A DNA stretch of 64,000 bases from Brachionus plicatilis (Eukaryota > Rotifera > Eurotatoria > Ploima > Brachionidae), in assembly GCA_010279815.1 (NCBI GenBank), contig QEOQ01000180.1, positions 1,395,880 to 1,459,879 of the forward strand, in the 5' to 3' direction. This document shows, piece after piece, positions 1 to 10,958 of the stretch. Within the stretch, counting starts at the first letter, position 1. The number at the start of each line of letters is the position of its first letter. A program made the position numbers and the translations under genes. A model generated the notes under the pieces. The model ran no database searches. It was given only the letters and a program-made list of their open reading frames with translations, and was not told where the DNA came from.

Positions 1-906
1 TAATGTAAAAAAAATATTTTGTTAAGTTATTTTTTATTTGTTGTTTAAAAATATTTTTGATGACAAAAATTTAATTTTGGTTGAAAAAATTTTATTTTGA
101 TGATAAATTTGAGTAAAAATTTGATGCTAAATTCTGATTTATTTGATGATGAAAATATTTATTCCGTAATTTTTGTGCTGTTGTTTTGTCAATTCAACTA
201 GATTGATTTTCGGAGTGGCAAAGTAAAACAAAGAATTCAAAAAATTAAGCTTAATAAATTTTTTTATTACTTAAAAAATGCTGTGAAAAAAAAATTAAAA
301 TACAAGTGAAAAAATTTACTGATAAAAAATGATTTTGTTAGTATAAAGAAAAATAAGATGGAGAAAGAAATTTAGGTCCATTTTAAATATCAGCTTTCTC
401 TGATTCTATGCTTAAAATTGAGATGTCATTAAGTCGCTCTTGATTCAATGATCATTGAATTCCTCAAATAATTTTGAATCCTCCTTTAGACAGAAAAAGG
501 CTGCATTTGCATTTGAAATCTAATCAAATCGGTGGGGCGCCTGGCTACTCCACTGTGGGTCAAAGTATTTTTTCAAAATTTTCGAAATTTAAAATCAATT
601 AAATAAAAATTAAACAAAAAAATCCTCTTCAAAAATTAGAAAAAAATTCAAACTAAATTTTATTAAAAATTAATTATGATTATTGGAAGTTTATTGGAAG
701 TTTAGACTCGAAAAAAAAATGTCCACCTAGGGATTATGATTTGGAGTTTTAATTATGAATTTTTTTAATTTAAATTTAACCCTTAAAAATTTTCATCAGC
801 CAAATGATTTTTTGCTCATTATTTTAAGACAAAAATAAGGCCTTTTTCTTTCTTTTAAATACTCAGAAATAATTTTATAAATTATTTAATTTTTTAAATA
901 GATAAA
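1..906. other. AT-rich intergenic region
   Basis: No coding exon, RNA gene or repeat with recognisable ends was found. A short stretch near 525-560 is clearly richer in G and C than its surroundings, but it has no matching partner in the window. The end of the stretch probably holds the promoter and leader of the methyltransferase gene that starts at 907. Confidence 0.5.
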
Positions 907-1672
907 ATGGAAAGCAACTCACGATACAAATCATTGGATTATTGGAATGAAAGATATAAAGAAGAAGACCATTATGAATGGTTTGGGGACTATAGCAAAT
1001 TTAAAGATGTTATTCATTCAATAGTTCGTCCTAGTGATAAAATTTTGACTTTGGGTATCATAAAAACTTAGCGAATCAATTAATCAATTAAGTTACTATC
1101 AATTATGTTAAGGATGCGGAAATAGCAGAATGAGTGAAGAACTATACTTGGATAATTTTACCAACATAGTCAACACTGACTATTCACCTGTTCTTATAGA
1201 AGCAATGAAAAACAAATACCATTCGTTAGAAAAAATGAGTTGGCTGGTGATGGATATCAATAATCTTGAATTTGAAGACAATTCTTTTGATTGTGTTATT
1301 GAAAAAGGAACATTAGATGCGTTGCTAGTAGATGAAAAGGATCCTTGGAATATGAGCCAAGAAAATAAGTTCAAAATGCAGATAATTCTGGAACAAGTGT
1401 CAAGAATTTTAAAAAATGGAGGAGTTTTTATATCGATAACTTTCGCTCAGCCTCATTTCAGAAAGCCATTATATGCACATGATAAGTTTAACTGGTCAAT
1501 CCAACTTTTTCCAATTGGTGATACGTTCCATTATTTTATTTACGTAATGAAAAAAGGAGAAGAGTTAAGTGCTGGTGACAGAGAGCTAAATTCTTTCAAA
1601 AAATTATCCGATTCAAAAATAAAGCCTGTTGAACTTGAAGAAAATAATTTATTTCTAATTCAAATTGATTAA
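907..1672 (+). CDS. EEF1AKMT4: EEF1A lysine methyltransferase 4-like (class I SAM methyltransferase)
   Basis: Two exons, 907-1054 and 1113-1672, flank a 58-bp GT-AG intron and give 235 residues; human EEF1AKMT4 is of similar size. The intron falls in the SAM-binding loop, and splicing restores the motif I sequence ILTLGCGNSRMSEELY. Upstream are YWNERY and WFGDYSKF, which are typical of this family. Downstream, NTDYSPVLIEAM and the post-motif VIEKGTLDALL fit a seven-strand Rossmann methyltransferase. Family members trimethylate a lysine of translation elongation factor eEF1A in the cytosol. The ATG at 907 is the first in frame and gives the family-type N-terminus. An ATG in exon 2 at 1130 would delete motif I and is not the true start. 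The METTL13-like group is the closest alternative. Confidence 0.86.
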
Positions 1673-1740
1673 TATTTTTGAATAAAATTTTAAATTTAGA
1701 TTCATATTTACAAACCTAATTTGATATTACATCAAAGCAA

Positions 1741-1813
1741 GATCGCATGGTGTAGTGGTTATCACATCTGTCTAACACACAGGAGGTCCCAAGTTCGATC
1801 CTTGGTGCGATCA
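1741..1813 (+). tRNA. tRNA-Val (anticodon AAC)
   Basis: A complete cloverleaf can be drawn. The acceptor stem is GATCGCA/TGCGATC (7 bp). The D arm contains the internal promoter A box (TGTAGTGGTTATCAC). The anticodon stem TCTGT/ACAGG closes the loop CTAACAC with anticodon AAC, and the T arm CCAAG-TTCGATC-CTTGG holds the B box. The discriminator base is A. A run of eight T follows at once and serves as the RNA polymerase III terminator. There is no intron. The gene lies about 70 bp downstream of the methyltransferase stop codon on the same strand. Confidence 0.95.
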
Positions 1814-2058
1814 TTTTTTTTTATTAAATCAAAATTTGATTAACAAGAGTTTATTGAATTAAAGATACATTTAAATTCTAGATAATAAAAATCAGATCTA
1901 AAAAATTTTACAAAAAAGTTGAAGAATTTTGATCATATCTGTGGCATTGATTTAACTGATGTACGCAAACTTTGTTTCTCGTACAAAATCTTGGCTTTTC
2001 TAATGAAATGGCTCTCAAAAAATAATATGACACCTAGAAAAATAAATAATTTAGAATT

Positions 2059-2760
2059 TTAATTATTAATTTTTTCCTTATTTTTTTTACTTGAAACTAG
2101 AGCAAAAATAGCACAGAAAACCTCACAAATATACGACCAAGACAAGAATGTATACTCTGGTCTTGGCATCCATTTGCCTCGATCGGAGAATATGTCCAAT
2201 CCCAGCCCGGTTTGTTTATCCAAAGGTCTGTATGTGTCAGTGGCAACTCCAAAAATAATTACAGCAATCAATGAAAAAAAACATGTCAATGCTCCAAGCG
2301 TAGCTGTGGTAACAAGACATTTGACTGATGCCCTAAAATTTGTGGTCACAACAATAATCAAAAAAATTATCATTATGCAGTTGATAATGAAGGAAAAAGT
2401 GGCCATCGTTTGAACAGCTTGGAACCAGGCTAAAATAATAAAATGATTATTTTTTAAGAAATTCTTATATTTTTTTTGATTACGTGGTAGAAGAATATCG
2501 TCTTGTCTAAGACGGTCATATTCACGGGCGAATATCCACCAACATCCGTAATAAACCTTCCCCCACAAGTCTTTAGGATTTCTGAATCCAGCTATGCAAA
2601 CTTGCCATAAGCCTAAGTTCTTAAAAGAAGTGTCGCCAACTCTAGGCCACACCTGGAGCCAATAAGGAGTTGAAAAACCTAAAATGTTGCATAGCATCGA
2701 ACCAACTCCAAATACGAGTCCGGTACCGATGAAAAGCTTTGGCGATCGTGTCTCATTCAT
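2059..2760 (-). CDS. Claudin/PMP22-like four-TM membrane protein
   Basis: The frame is open over the whole span, but a 54-bp GT-AG intron (2430-2483) is very likely. It is a multiple of three and contains no stop, so it is easily read through. Removing it joins ILLP to PWFQAVQTMATF, the usual claudin-type entry to the second membrane segment; retaining it inserts 18 lysine/asparagine-rich residues. The spliced product is 215 residues. It has a hydrophobic segment at about 8-30, an extracellular loop with W, GLW, C and a second C (PYWLQVW, NLGLWQVC, YYGC), then three more membrane segments ending before a lysine-rich tail. This is the PMP22/claudin superfamily pattern. Such proteins act in junctions or as channel-associated subunits. 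The exact subfamily cannot be told. Confidence 0.8.
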   Translation of the reverse strand: MNETRSPKLFIGTGLVFGVGSMLCNILGFSTPYWLQVWPRVGDTSFKNLGLWQVCIAGFRNPKDLWGKVYYGCWWIFAREYDRLRQDDILLPRNQKKYKNFLKNNHFIILAWFQAVQTMATFSFIINCIMIIFLIIVVTTNFRASVKCLVTTATLGALTCFFSLIAVIIFGVATDTYRPLDKQTGLGLDIFSDRGKWMPRPEYTFLSWSYICEVFCAIFALVSSKKNKEKINN

Positions 2761-3076
2761 TTTAAATAAAATTTAGATTTTTTCTCAAAATAAATTATAG
2801 CTTGCTTAAGTTCAATTAAAATATTTTACCTATTTTTTTTTGAGTTAGCCTACATAAATTTGAAGGGACATCTACAATTTTTATACAATTGCGAGGGGCT
2901 TTTAAAATTGTCTTTGAAATTTTTTTTTTAACTCAATCGAAATTTCAAACTAGTAAAATGAGTTGATGTGATTGAAAAAAAAAATTATTTTTAACATAAA
3001 ATTTTATTTTTATTAAAATTATTAAGATTTTTTATTAAAGTAAAACATTTCACTATAAAAGAAGATTTAAATTCTC

Positions 3077-5328
3077 TTATTCAAAGAACTTTACAAAATT
3101 GTATAAATTAATGCTTCCACTATCGTTTGAGCCTGCTTCTCTCATCATCTAAAATAAAAATAAATTTTTATTTAATTTTTTCTAATCAAATAATTTTAAA
3201 AAAAATACATTATCTATTATATCGTCATCTAATGGAAGCGATACTTTTCTGAATAAATCCTTGATATTTTCTTTGCTAATATAGCCAGTTCTATCTGCGT
3301 CATACTTCAAGAACATTTGTCTCAACTCCTCGCTATTAGTGATTCGGCTGGCTTTTAGTTTATTCTTGATCTCGTTATAAATTCTGTCAAAATCACCTGG
3401 TCTAAAAATTAAAAAAAATTTTCTCTCATTTTATTATTAAATAAAATCAAAAGACCTTCTCTTAATGTTTATGGTTCCGCGGTCTTTGGCATCCACTCTG
3501 CCTGATACATCTCCCAAATGAGCTCGCAATGATTCCAAAGTCTGCGCCGGGAATTGATCGGCATGCTCTTCGGCAAATCTAAGAACAAACAAATCAGCTC
3601 CTACAATTCTAAATTTATGCTTGAATATATTGATCAAAGCGCCAATGTAAAAATCTTGAGGACCATAAAACTTGGGAGTATCAAGAGTACTGCCAGGTTT
3701 TGCCACTCGGCTAAATTCCAAAAATTTTCCGCCAATTACACCTGAATTTCGCATAGGAGGCTCATAAACCCCTATCGAATCATCCGATAATCGGTAGGAA
3801 ATAATAAATTTTCTGCCCTTGTCCTCAAGTTTAGTTGTTTCCATCAGAGCTTCATATCTCAAAACTTTGTGCTGATTTTCCAAAAGTTTAATGTAGTCTT
3901 TCTTGGGCGGTTCGGGCACCAGATGCAAGCAATTTTGCAACGAATCCTCTAGTGATCCGTAGCCATTGTATGGAGGAATTTCCATTTTTGAATACGGTTG
4001 ACTTGGCTTGCCCAGAACATTTTCGTCTCTTAGCGGCGCAAAGTCAGTAACTCCCAAATTTTGGTAATAAAACGCCTTGGTAAAATTGTCCATGTCGTAA
4101 ATTGTGAAATTACGACCGAAAATGTTGACCACTTGGCCCATTCCAAGGTCATGTGGTCTCAAATACTGCTTGATTTCTTCATCAGAAAGCTCTAAATAAA
4201 TCGAAGCAAAAGTTGACTTAACATTGTAGCGGTTTTTAGGAATTTTTTGACGTCTGATCAGCACTGGGAAAGGATCGCGTCCATCATTTGGTTTGTGAAC
4301 TTCACGGACTTCCATGGTATCATCAACCAGGTAATAATGAATTACAAATGGTCTCAGCTCTCCAAAAGTATTTCCTCTATCATCCCAGACTGCATAAAAT
4401 CTCAATACCTTACGATCCATTTCTACAAATTGTCTTAGTTTATCAAAGTCTGATTTAGTCTTGTAGGTCTTTAATTCGCTGGCTTTTTTACGGGATTCAA
4501 TGTATGGATCTCTTGGAATTGACTCCGGCGGATTTACTATGATACCCTCGCTCTCAAGCCATTTCTTTGGATAAAATTAATATTTTTTAATCATTTTTTT
4601 TTTATTTTTATATACCGTGGTAAATTCGTCACAATTGCAAATACGGAAAGTATGACCGTAAATAGACAGATTTTCTCCAAGATTAAGATCTTTCCAGCTA
4701 AAAGTTTGACCCTGGTCATTTTTGGGAAATTTGTGTCTGCGAATTAATTTTCCCTTTTGAATAAAAAATTAAAATTTTTTAATTATTAAATTTTAAAAAA
4801 CTCACTTGAGGAATTCCAGAATTTTCAACTGGATCTTCGAATATTTGCATTGAATCGTCTTCTAAATAGTAGAGAATTGTCACTGGTCTGACTCTAAAGA
4901 ACTCGCTTGGACTTTCGTATACAGTCTGTTTAAAATATCCAAAGAATCTAAGTACCTTTAAGGAAAATTAATTTTATTTATTTATCTTTTTTTTGATAAA
5001 TACTTTTTTGTCATAAGCTACAGTTGCTGGAACAAAATTATCTGGAGCCTCTGGTTTGGCACGACCATAGATTAGCGATGGCTTGTAGTTTTCTAGCAAG
5101 GCTAATTCGTTTTCGTTTAATTGATTGAAATTCAACCGGTCACTACCTGGTCCGTACTCCGGATGCTTCGGAATGCGATGACCATTTCTAAAGCCTAGTG
5201 TCTGAGTAATGTGATAGTTTTGTTTCTAAAAGATAAATTAATATATATATTTTTGTTTTGTTAAAAAAATTAAAATTTACAGTTGGGTCTCTAAAAGTAT
5301 TTCCCGGGAGAAAAGGAAGTCCATTCAT
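3077..5328 (-). CDS. EFHC1: EF-hand domain-containing protein 1/2 (axonemal DM10 protein)
   Basis: Seven exons read on the minus strand: 5281-5328, 5004-5225, 4806-4955, 4616-4753, 3456-4564, 3209-3401 and 3077-3148. They splice without frame error to 643 residues; human EFHC1 is 640. The N-terminus MNGLPFLPGNTFRDP matches the family. Three DM10 domains follow at about residues 89-190, 235-345 and 417-520, each starting with a K-V-L-R-F/Y sequence. A C-terminal EF-hand-like region lies at about 575-643 (KYDADRTGYISKENI). EFHC proteins (Rib72-type) are microtubule inner proteins inside axonemal doublets of cilia and flagella, so a ciliary role is expected. EFHC1 and EFHC2 cannot be separated here. 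All introns are 50-60 bp. A single large exon encodes the second and third DM10 domains. Confidence 0.93.
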
Positions 5329-6757
5329 TGTAAATTATCCGATCTTGTAAGCGGTACTTTAACTTTTTGTAATTCTTAAAGTCAAAAATTTGAATTAGAT
5401 AATAAAAGTAGCCAAACTAGATTATTTATTTATTGAGATTTCGATAGAAAATACTAAAAGAACGGTATAAACGCTTTATAATATTATAAAAGAAAAAATA
5501 TCAATTTTGTTTTTTTTTTGGCAAAATATTACCATGACAATATTAAAGAATACATAATTTTTTAGTTGCTATATAAGTTTAAAAAGTGCCTCTACAAAAA
5601 AGACTATATTAAAGGTTTAAATTCAGTCTAATTTGATCAAATGAAAATGAAAATTAGTAAAAATTAGAATGAATTCTTGAAAGCATTTTAATAGCTTCTT
5701 AAATTGTTTTGATTTTTCAACAAAGGTTAAATGCTTAAAAAAATAATTCTAAATTGCTAATAGGAAAATTTAAAACAAAATAGCAAATTCAGTTATTCGT
5801 TGATAAAACTAAAGACATTTAACCAAATTTTCAGATTTATTGGCAGTTGGAAATCATGGTCTAATTTTTTAAAATCATCATTACCTTAAAAAAAATAATA
5901 AAATAAATTAGTTTAAAAAAGGTATTAGATATTTTGTCAATCATTATTTTTTTAAAAATTTATATTTTATGTTCTGCATACTTTATTAAACTTTTTTTTC
6001 ATTTTACAAATGCACATTAGTATTAGTCTTGATTTTAGCAGCGCAGTTCAATTAGGAATTATATTTGAAAAATGATTTTAAATTTTAATCAAATTTCTTA
6101 ATCATTTCTTTTTATAGCCTTGTATTTGATTTTTATTCTTATTTTAAAATAATCAAGAATTTTTGAACCAAATCGACACTTTTGTAAAATTACTGAAATA
6201 TGAAAAGGTGGGCTATTTCCCCCAAAGATTTATGACTTCTTAAATTGAGCTAGAACTTTAAAAAGTATTTTATATTTAGTTAATTTTTTAATTTTTGTTA
6301 AGTTAAAGATTAATTTTAATTTTCATTCAGTATCTGTAGCTTTATATTTTTCATATTTTTTAACATCCTTAAAACTATAGCATTTTAATCAAGACAATAG
6401 AAACAGCAAATTTTTTAAAGAATTTTATGATAGTGATTTTTGAAATAAGTTATTTTTTTTTAAATTCTTATCAGTAAAGAATGTATTTATTAAATTGTAA
6501 ATTTTTCTTGACAAGAATTTTTTAGCTTTAATAATAAAAACACAATACAAAAGTAATTCGTTAAATAATTCAAAATATTCAAAATTATTTTGGGTGAAAA
6601 AAAACTTTTTCTCAATAATAATTGACATATATACAAAAAAATTTGATTTATTATTTAAATAATATTTTATAAAAGTGAAACGTTTGAAATTTATTTTTAA
6701 TTTTACATTGTTTTTGGCTATTTATCAAATTTTTTAAAATTCTGAAAATTGAAAAAA
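5329..6757. other. AT-rich intergenic region between EFHC and RECQL5
   Basis: Mostly homopolymer A and T runs. I see no coding exon, RNA gene or terminal inverted repeat. The right part should contain the 3' untranslated region of the RECQL5 gene and the left part the upstream region of the EFHC gene. Confidence 0.5.
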
Positions 6758-9700
6758 TTACATAAAAAAAGTTCGATAATCATTTTCACTTTGAATTTTA
6801 ATTTTTGAAGATAAAAAATTAACTAATTTTTTTATTTCGACCATTACACCTTCTTCGGTATTTATCTTTCTATCTAGCAAATAATGAGATAGCTTTTTAG
6901 CCAAAGATTTAAAAAGATCCTTGTTTAAAAATTTTCCAGTTTTGTACAAAATTGTTAACTCAGTCACCACAATCACGGAAATTTGCTTTAAATCCAAACT
7001 TTTTGAATCAGTTTCCAATTTTTTTTCTTTATTGACAATTTTTATCTTCGTATCATCTCGTTTTGATACAGTCCTGATCAAAGCTGGTGACGAAATTTTT
7101 ATTTTTTCAGTTTTGACTTCAAGATCAGCAACTTTTGGTTCAGGTCTTAAAATTTCTTGTTCAAAATCTTCCTTTTTTAGCTCGATTTTGTTCGATTCAG
7201 TCTTGATCTTTTCTTCGACTTGTTCGATTTTGATTTGGTTTTCATTAGCCTCAAGCTTTTCATCTTCTGGCTTTATATTTTTGTCATCATTGAAAAGATT
7301 CAAAGCACTTGTAAAATTATTTTGAAAATTTTCGAATCGAGGCGGCTTGAATCTGCTATTTCCTTTTGGAATTTGAGGTTTATCTTCTTCTTCATTTTCT
7401 TCTTGATCTTTAATTGTTTCAGAGTCTTTTTTTTCAACCTTGGAATTTTTGTATTCAGTTAAGAACGATTTTTTTTCCTTTGTAGATTTTTTAATTTCAT
7501 TAATTTTTTTTAGGGAATTGGCCTGGTATATAATCAAATTTTTAGATCGCTGGAAAATATCATATTCAACTTCGGTTAGCAATTCATTTACTTCATTCAA
7601 ATCCACAGTTGTCTCCATTTGATTTGAATTTTCTTCTAAAGTTTGATGAATTTTTTTAAGCCAACTGTCTCTTGATTTGATGGACAAATTTTGTATTTTA
7701 TTATTAAAGGGTTCTTTTACCAATGTTGTTTTGGCAATTAATTTTTCTTCTTCAGTAATTTCGGCATTGTTAGATTGAATTGGTTGAGAAAATTTTCTCT
7801 TATCAAACTCTGATTTTATCAGTTTTGATCTCATTTTGGCCATACTTGAATCATAAGCGTCCGGATTGTGGAATTTTTGACCATCATCTTCACTATCATC
7901 ATCATCAAAGCGCTTTCGCTTAAAGCGACCTCCTTCATACAAATCTTCAGTGTCCATATCATTGAGAATGAGTCCATAGTTAAAATGAGGTTTTGACCCA
8001 AAAGAAGTGGAAATACCTTTCTTAATAAAATGAAATATTTTTTAAAATTATCTAAATTTTAAATTACTGTACTGCTACGATAAACTTTTTTTACGAAGTT
8101 TTACGTAATTTTTCGTAATTTTACGTAAAATTACTAAAGTAAAAAAAAGTAAATTTTCGAAAAATTACAAAATTTTACGTAATTTTACGGAAATTATAGT
8201 AAATTTTAGTAAATAAAAAAAGGGCCAAAAATAACTGAAAAAATGGCGATTTTCAGGAATTTTTCTATTTTTTTTTAGAAAATTAAAATGAAAATTGAAA
8301 ATTAACTAACAAAAACTTTTAGCTCATTCCATAACGATTCAATTGGGTTAATATCTGGTGTTTTCAGAGGTGATTTTTTCTTTTTAATACTAGATTATTT
8401 ATCTATATGATTAATTTTAGTAGATAAAGTACCCAATTTGTGTTATTTATTTTTAAAAGGATGAACATAACAGTGAGTTATGTTTTGGGTCATTGTCCTG
8501 GCGTAAATTGTACTCATTATCAAGCCTTTTTTACATCAAAAGGCATCAAATAATCACCGAGAGAATTTGAAAAAACAATTACGCCATTTAAATGTAAAGG
8601 ATATATTGGTCACTTAAAAGAGGTATTATTTAATAAAAAAGATATTCATTTTATATTCCTTTAAAAGTTATTAATTCTAAGGTAATCAAAACAGTCTTTG
8701 AGAAAAACGGTGACTGGTCGAATCATTAAAAATTGCATTGCAGTTGTGTTTCTTTTTACCTTTTTTTTTCTCGTCTTTTTACTAAAATTTACCATTTTTT
8801 TAATTATATATTATAAAAATTTACGTTAAATTACGTAAAATATCGTAATTTTTTTTTACAATTTTCATTTTAATTTTCTAAAAAAATAGAAAAATTCCGC
8901 TATTTTTTCAGTTATTTTTGGCCCTTTTTATGTTTACTAAAATTTACTATAATTTTCGTAAAATTACGTAAAATTTCGTAATTTTCGTAAAAACAGTTTA
9001 TCGTAGCAGTACAGTATTTTGTTAAATTTTTTGTATAAATTTAAATCTTTTTTGATATTCCTATTGAAAAAATTTACTTTGTACTGGTCGATCATTTTTT
9101 TGGTCTCATTCGGCGCTTTACAAACATCGCATGATTGATTACATTTGGGCACCGAATCGTCATCAAAATATTTAGATATGCCTGCATGTCGACACCTTGA
9201 CTAAAATTTAAATTCTAATTTTGTCAAAAATTACCAAAAAATTACTTGAATTCTTCACAAAAATTAATTAGAAAATTAAATCCTTCCATTGAAACTTTTG
9301 AAATAGCGTCCATTTGATTATCCTTAAAAATTTTATTAATTTTTTTTTAATTATTAAAACAAAATCAACCTTCTTTTTATTCTTTTTGTCTTGAAGTTCT
9401 TGTTTGACTAAAAAAGTTAATAAATCTCTGTCTTCTTTAGAATAATACAATCTACAATAAGCACGTAGTCCATCTCTACCAGCTCTTCCGCTTTCCTTTT
9501 TAAATTTTAATAAAAAATTTAAGCACAAATTTTGTTTCAAAATTTACTTGATAATAAGCAGCCATTGATTTGGGTATATTCCAGTGTGCTACGAATCTAA
9601 CCGTAGATTTATCTACTCCCATACCGAAACTAATCGTAGCCACAATAACCTTTGTTCTTCCTTCCATCCATTCGCTTTGAATCTCATCTCTTTCACTATT

Positions 9701-10958
9701 CTTTAAACCAGCATGGTAAGCTTTTGCATTTATATTTTTAGTTAACAAACGTCCGGCAACTTGTGAACAAGAGTCTCTAGTTCTGCAGTAAATAATACCG
9801 ACATTTTTTGATGCATCTGAACCATTAGTTGATTCATTTAGAGATTTTTCAATAAATTTTTTCAAACTATCAAATGGATCTTCGTTTAAAAAATCTTTAA
9901 AAATAATCTCGTAGTATAAATTCGATCTAAATACACTTGTTTTGAATTTTTTTACTGGCTCTTTTAAACTTAGGTTTCTAAAAAAATTATCTGTAAAATT
10001 TCTATTTTTTTAAATAAAAAAAATACTTGTAAATATCAGACACTACATTTGGTGTAGCCGTAGCAGTTAAAGCTATGCACGGAACATCAGTTAATTTTTC
10101 CTTTAGTACACCAAGTTCCAAATATTGAGGTCTAATTCAAAAAATTTAAAAAAATTTAACTCAAAATTTTAAATAAATTACCTGAAATCATGTCCCCATT
10201 GCGAAACACTAAATGATAAAAAATTATTAAAAAAAATTCATTTTTAAAATTATCAAAAATTTTAAGATATACCAATGTGCCTCATCAACCACAAAATAGT
10301 TAAGAAGTTTTTTTTTATTTAACTTGAACAACAGTTCTCTAAAATAGTCTTGAGCAGCTAACTCGGGAGTAATGTATAAAAGTTTAAGCTTTGGTTTATC
10401 ACAGTTTAAATCAGCTAAAATTTTCTTTTTTTCTTTAGCTGTTATTTTGGAGTTTAAACTTTCGGCTAGAATTCCTTTTGCTTTTAGTTGTTCGACTTGG
10501 TCGTAAATCAAGGCAATTAAAGGTGAAATAACGATTGAGATTCCTTTGTGTACCATGGCTGGTAGTTGAAAACAAAGGGATTTTCCAGCACCGGTCGGCA
10601 TCGAAACATAAATGTCAACATTTCGCTTAGCTATTTCAAAACAAGCTGTTCTCTGTGTGTCCGACTTAAATTTAGTATGACCAAAATATTTTTTTAAAGT
10701 TTCATATAGCTTTTCTTCCAAAGTTAAAGATTTAGGCTCAGAAATTAGATTTACTGTGTTTTTAGATTCGATATTTTCATTGCTTAAACTTTTAGTAATC
10801 GATGTATCAGAATCTGACTTGAAAAATTTTGATAATCTTGTCTAAAAATTTCAAATTCTTATAAAAAATATTAAAAAATTCAAAATTAAAGCTGTTACTT
10901 GATTGTTGTCAAGGTCTTTAGATTTTTTTTTAGTCGTCTTCGATACTTTAGAGGCCAT
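6758..10958 (-). CDS. RECQL5: RecQ5-type ATP-dependent DNA helicase
   Basis: Nine exons on the minus strand: 10899-10958, 10273-10841, 10182-10208, 10027-10131, 9548-9977, 9370-9495, 9246-9322, 9078-9195 and 6758-8020. They splice in phase to 924 residues. Seen in order: Walker A MPTGAGKS (about residue 101), DEAH box VVDEAHCVSQWGHDFRP rebuilt across two splice sites, TATATP, a helicase C-domain with YYQESGRAGRDG, and zinc-binding cysteines CRHAG...CNQSCDVC. The last exon carries DLYEGGR, a KIX-like helix region, a charged linker and a C-terminal helical SRI-like region. KIX and SRI regions mark RECQL5 among RecQ helicases, where they bind RNA polymerase II and restrain transcription-linked recombination. 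The 27-bp third exon is unusually small. Intron 8 (8021-9077) has been enlarged by a Tc1-type element. Confidence 0.93.
8067..9014 (-). mobile_element. Decayed Tc1/mariner element with long inverted repeats, inside RECQL5 intron 8
   Basis: The 948-bp element starts CTGTACTGCTACGATAAACT and ends with the exact inverse, between TA dinucleotides at 8065-8066 and 9015-9016, the target duplication of this superfamily. The inverted repeats are long, about 8067-8297 and 8859-9014, and hold several TACGTAA-like repeats. The unique centre, read on the minus strand, keeps two transposase catalytic-block remnants: RQDNDPKHNS near 8510-8475 and PDINPIESLWNELK near 8360-8320. These are the second D and the final E blocks of a Tc1 DDE transposase. 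No long frame survives, so it is not autonomous. Confidence 0.9.

Noticed and set aside
6921..7622. Plus-strand frames opposite the last RECQL5 exon
   Set aside because: They are antisense to a well-supported exon, rich in Phe, Ser and Ile as expected from the complement of Lys/Glu-rich coding sequence, and show no motif.
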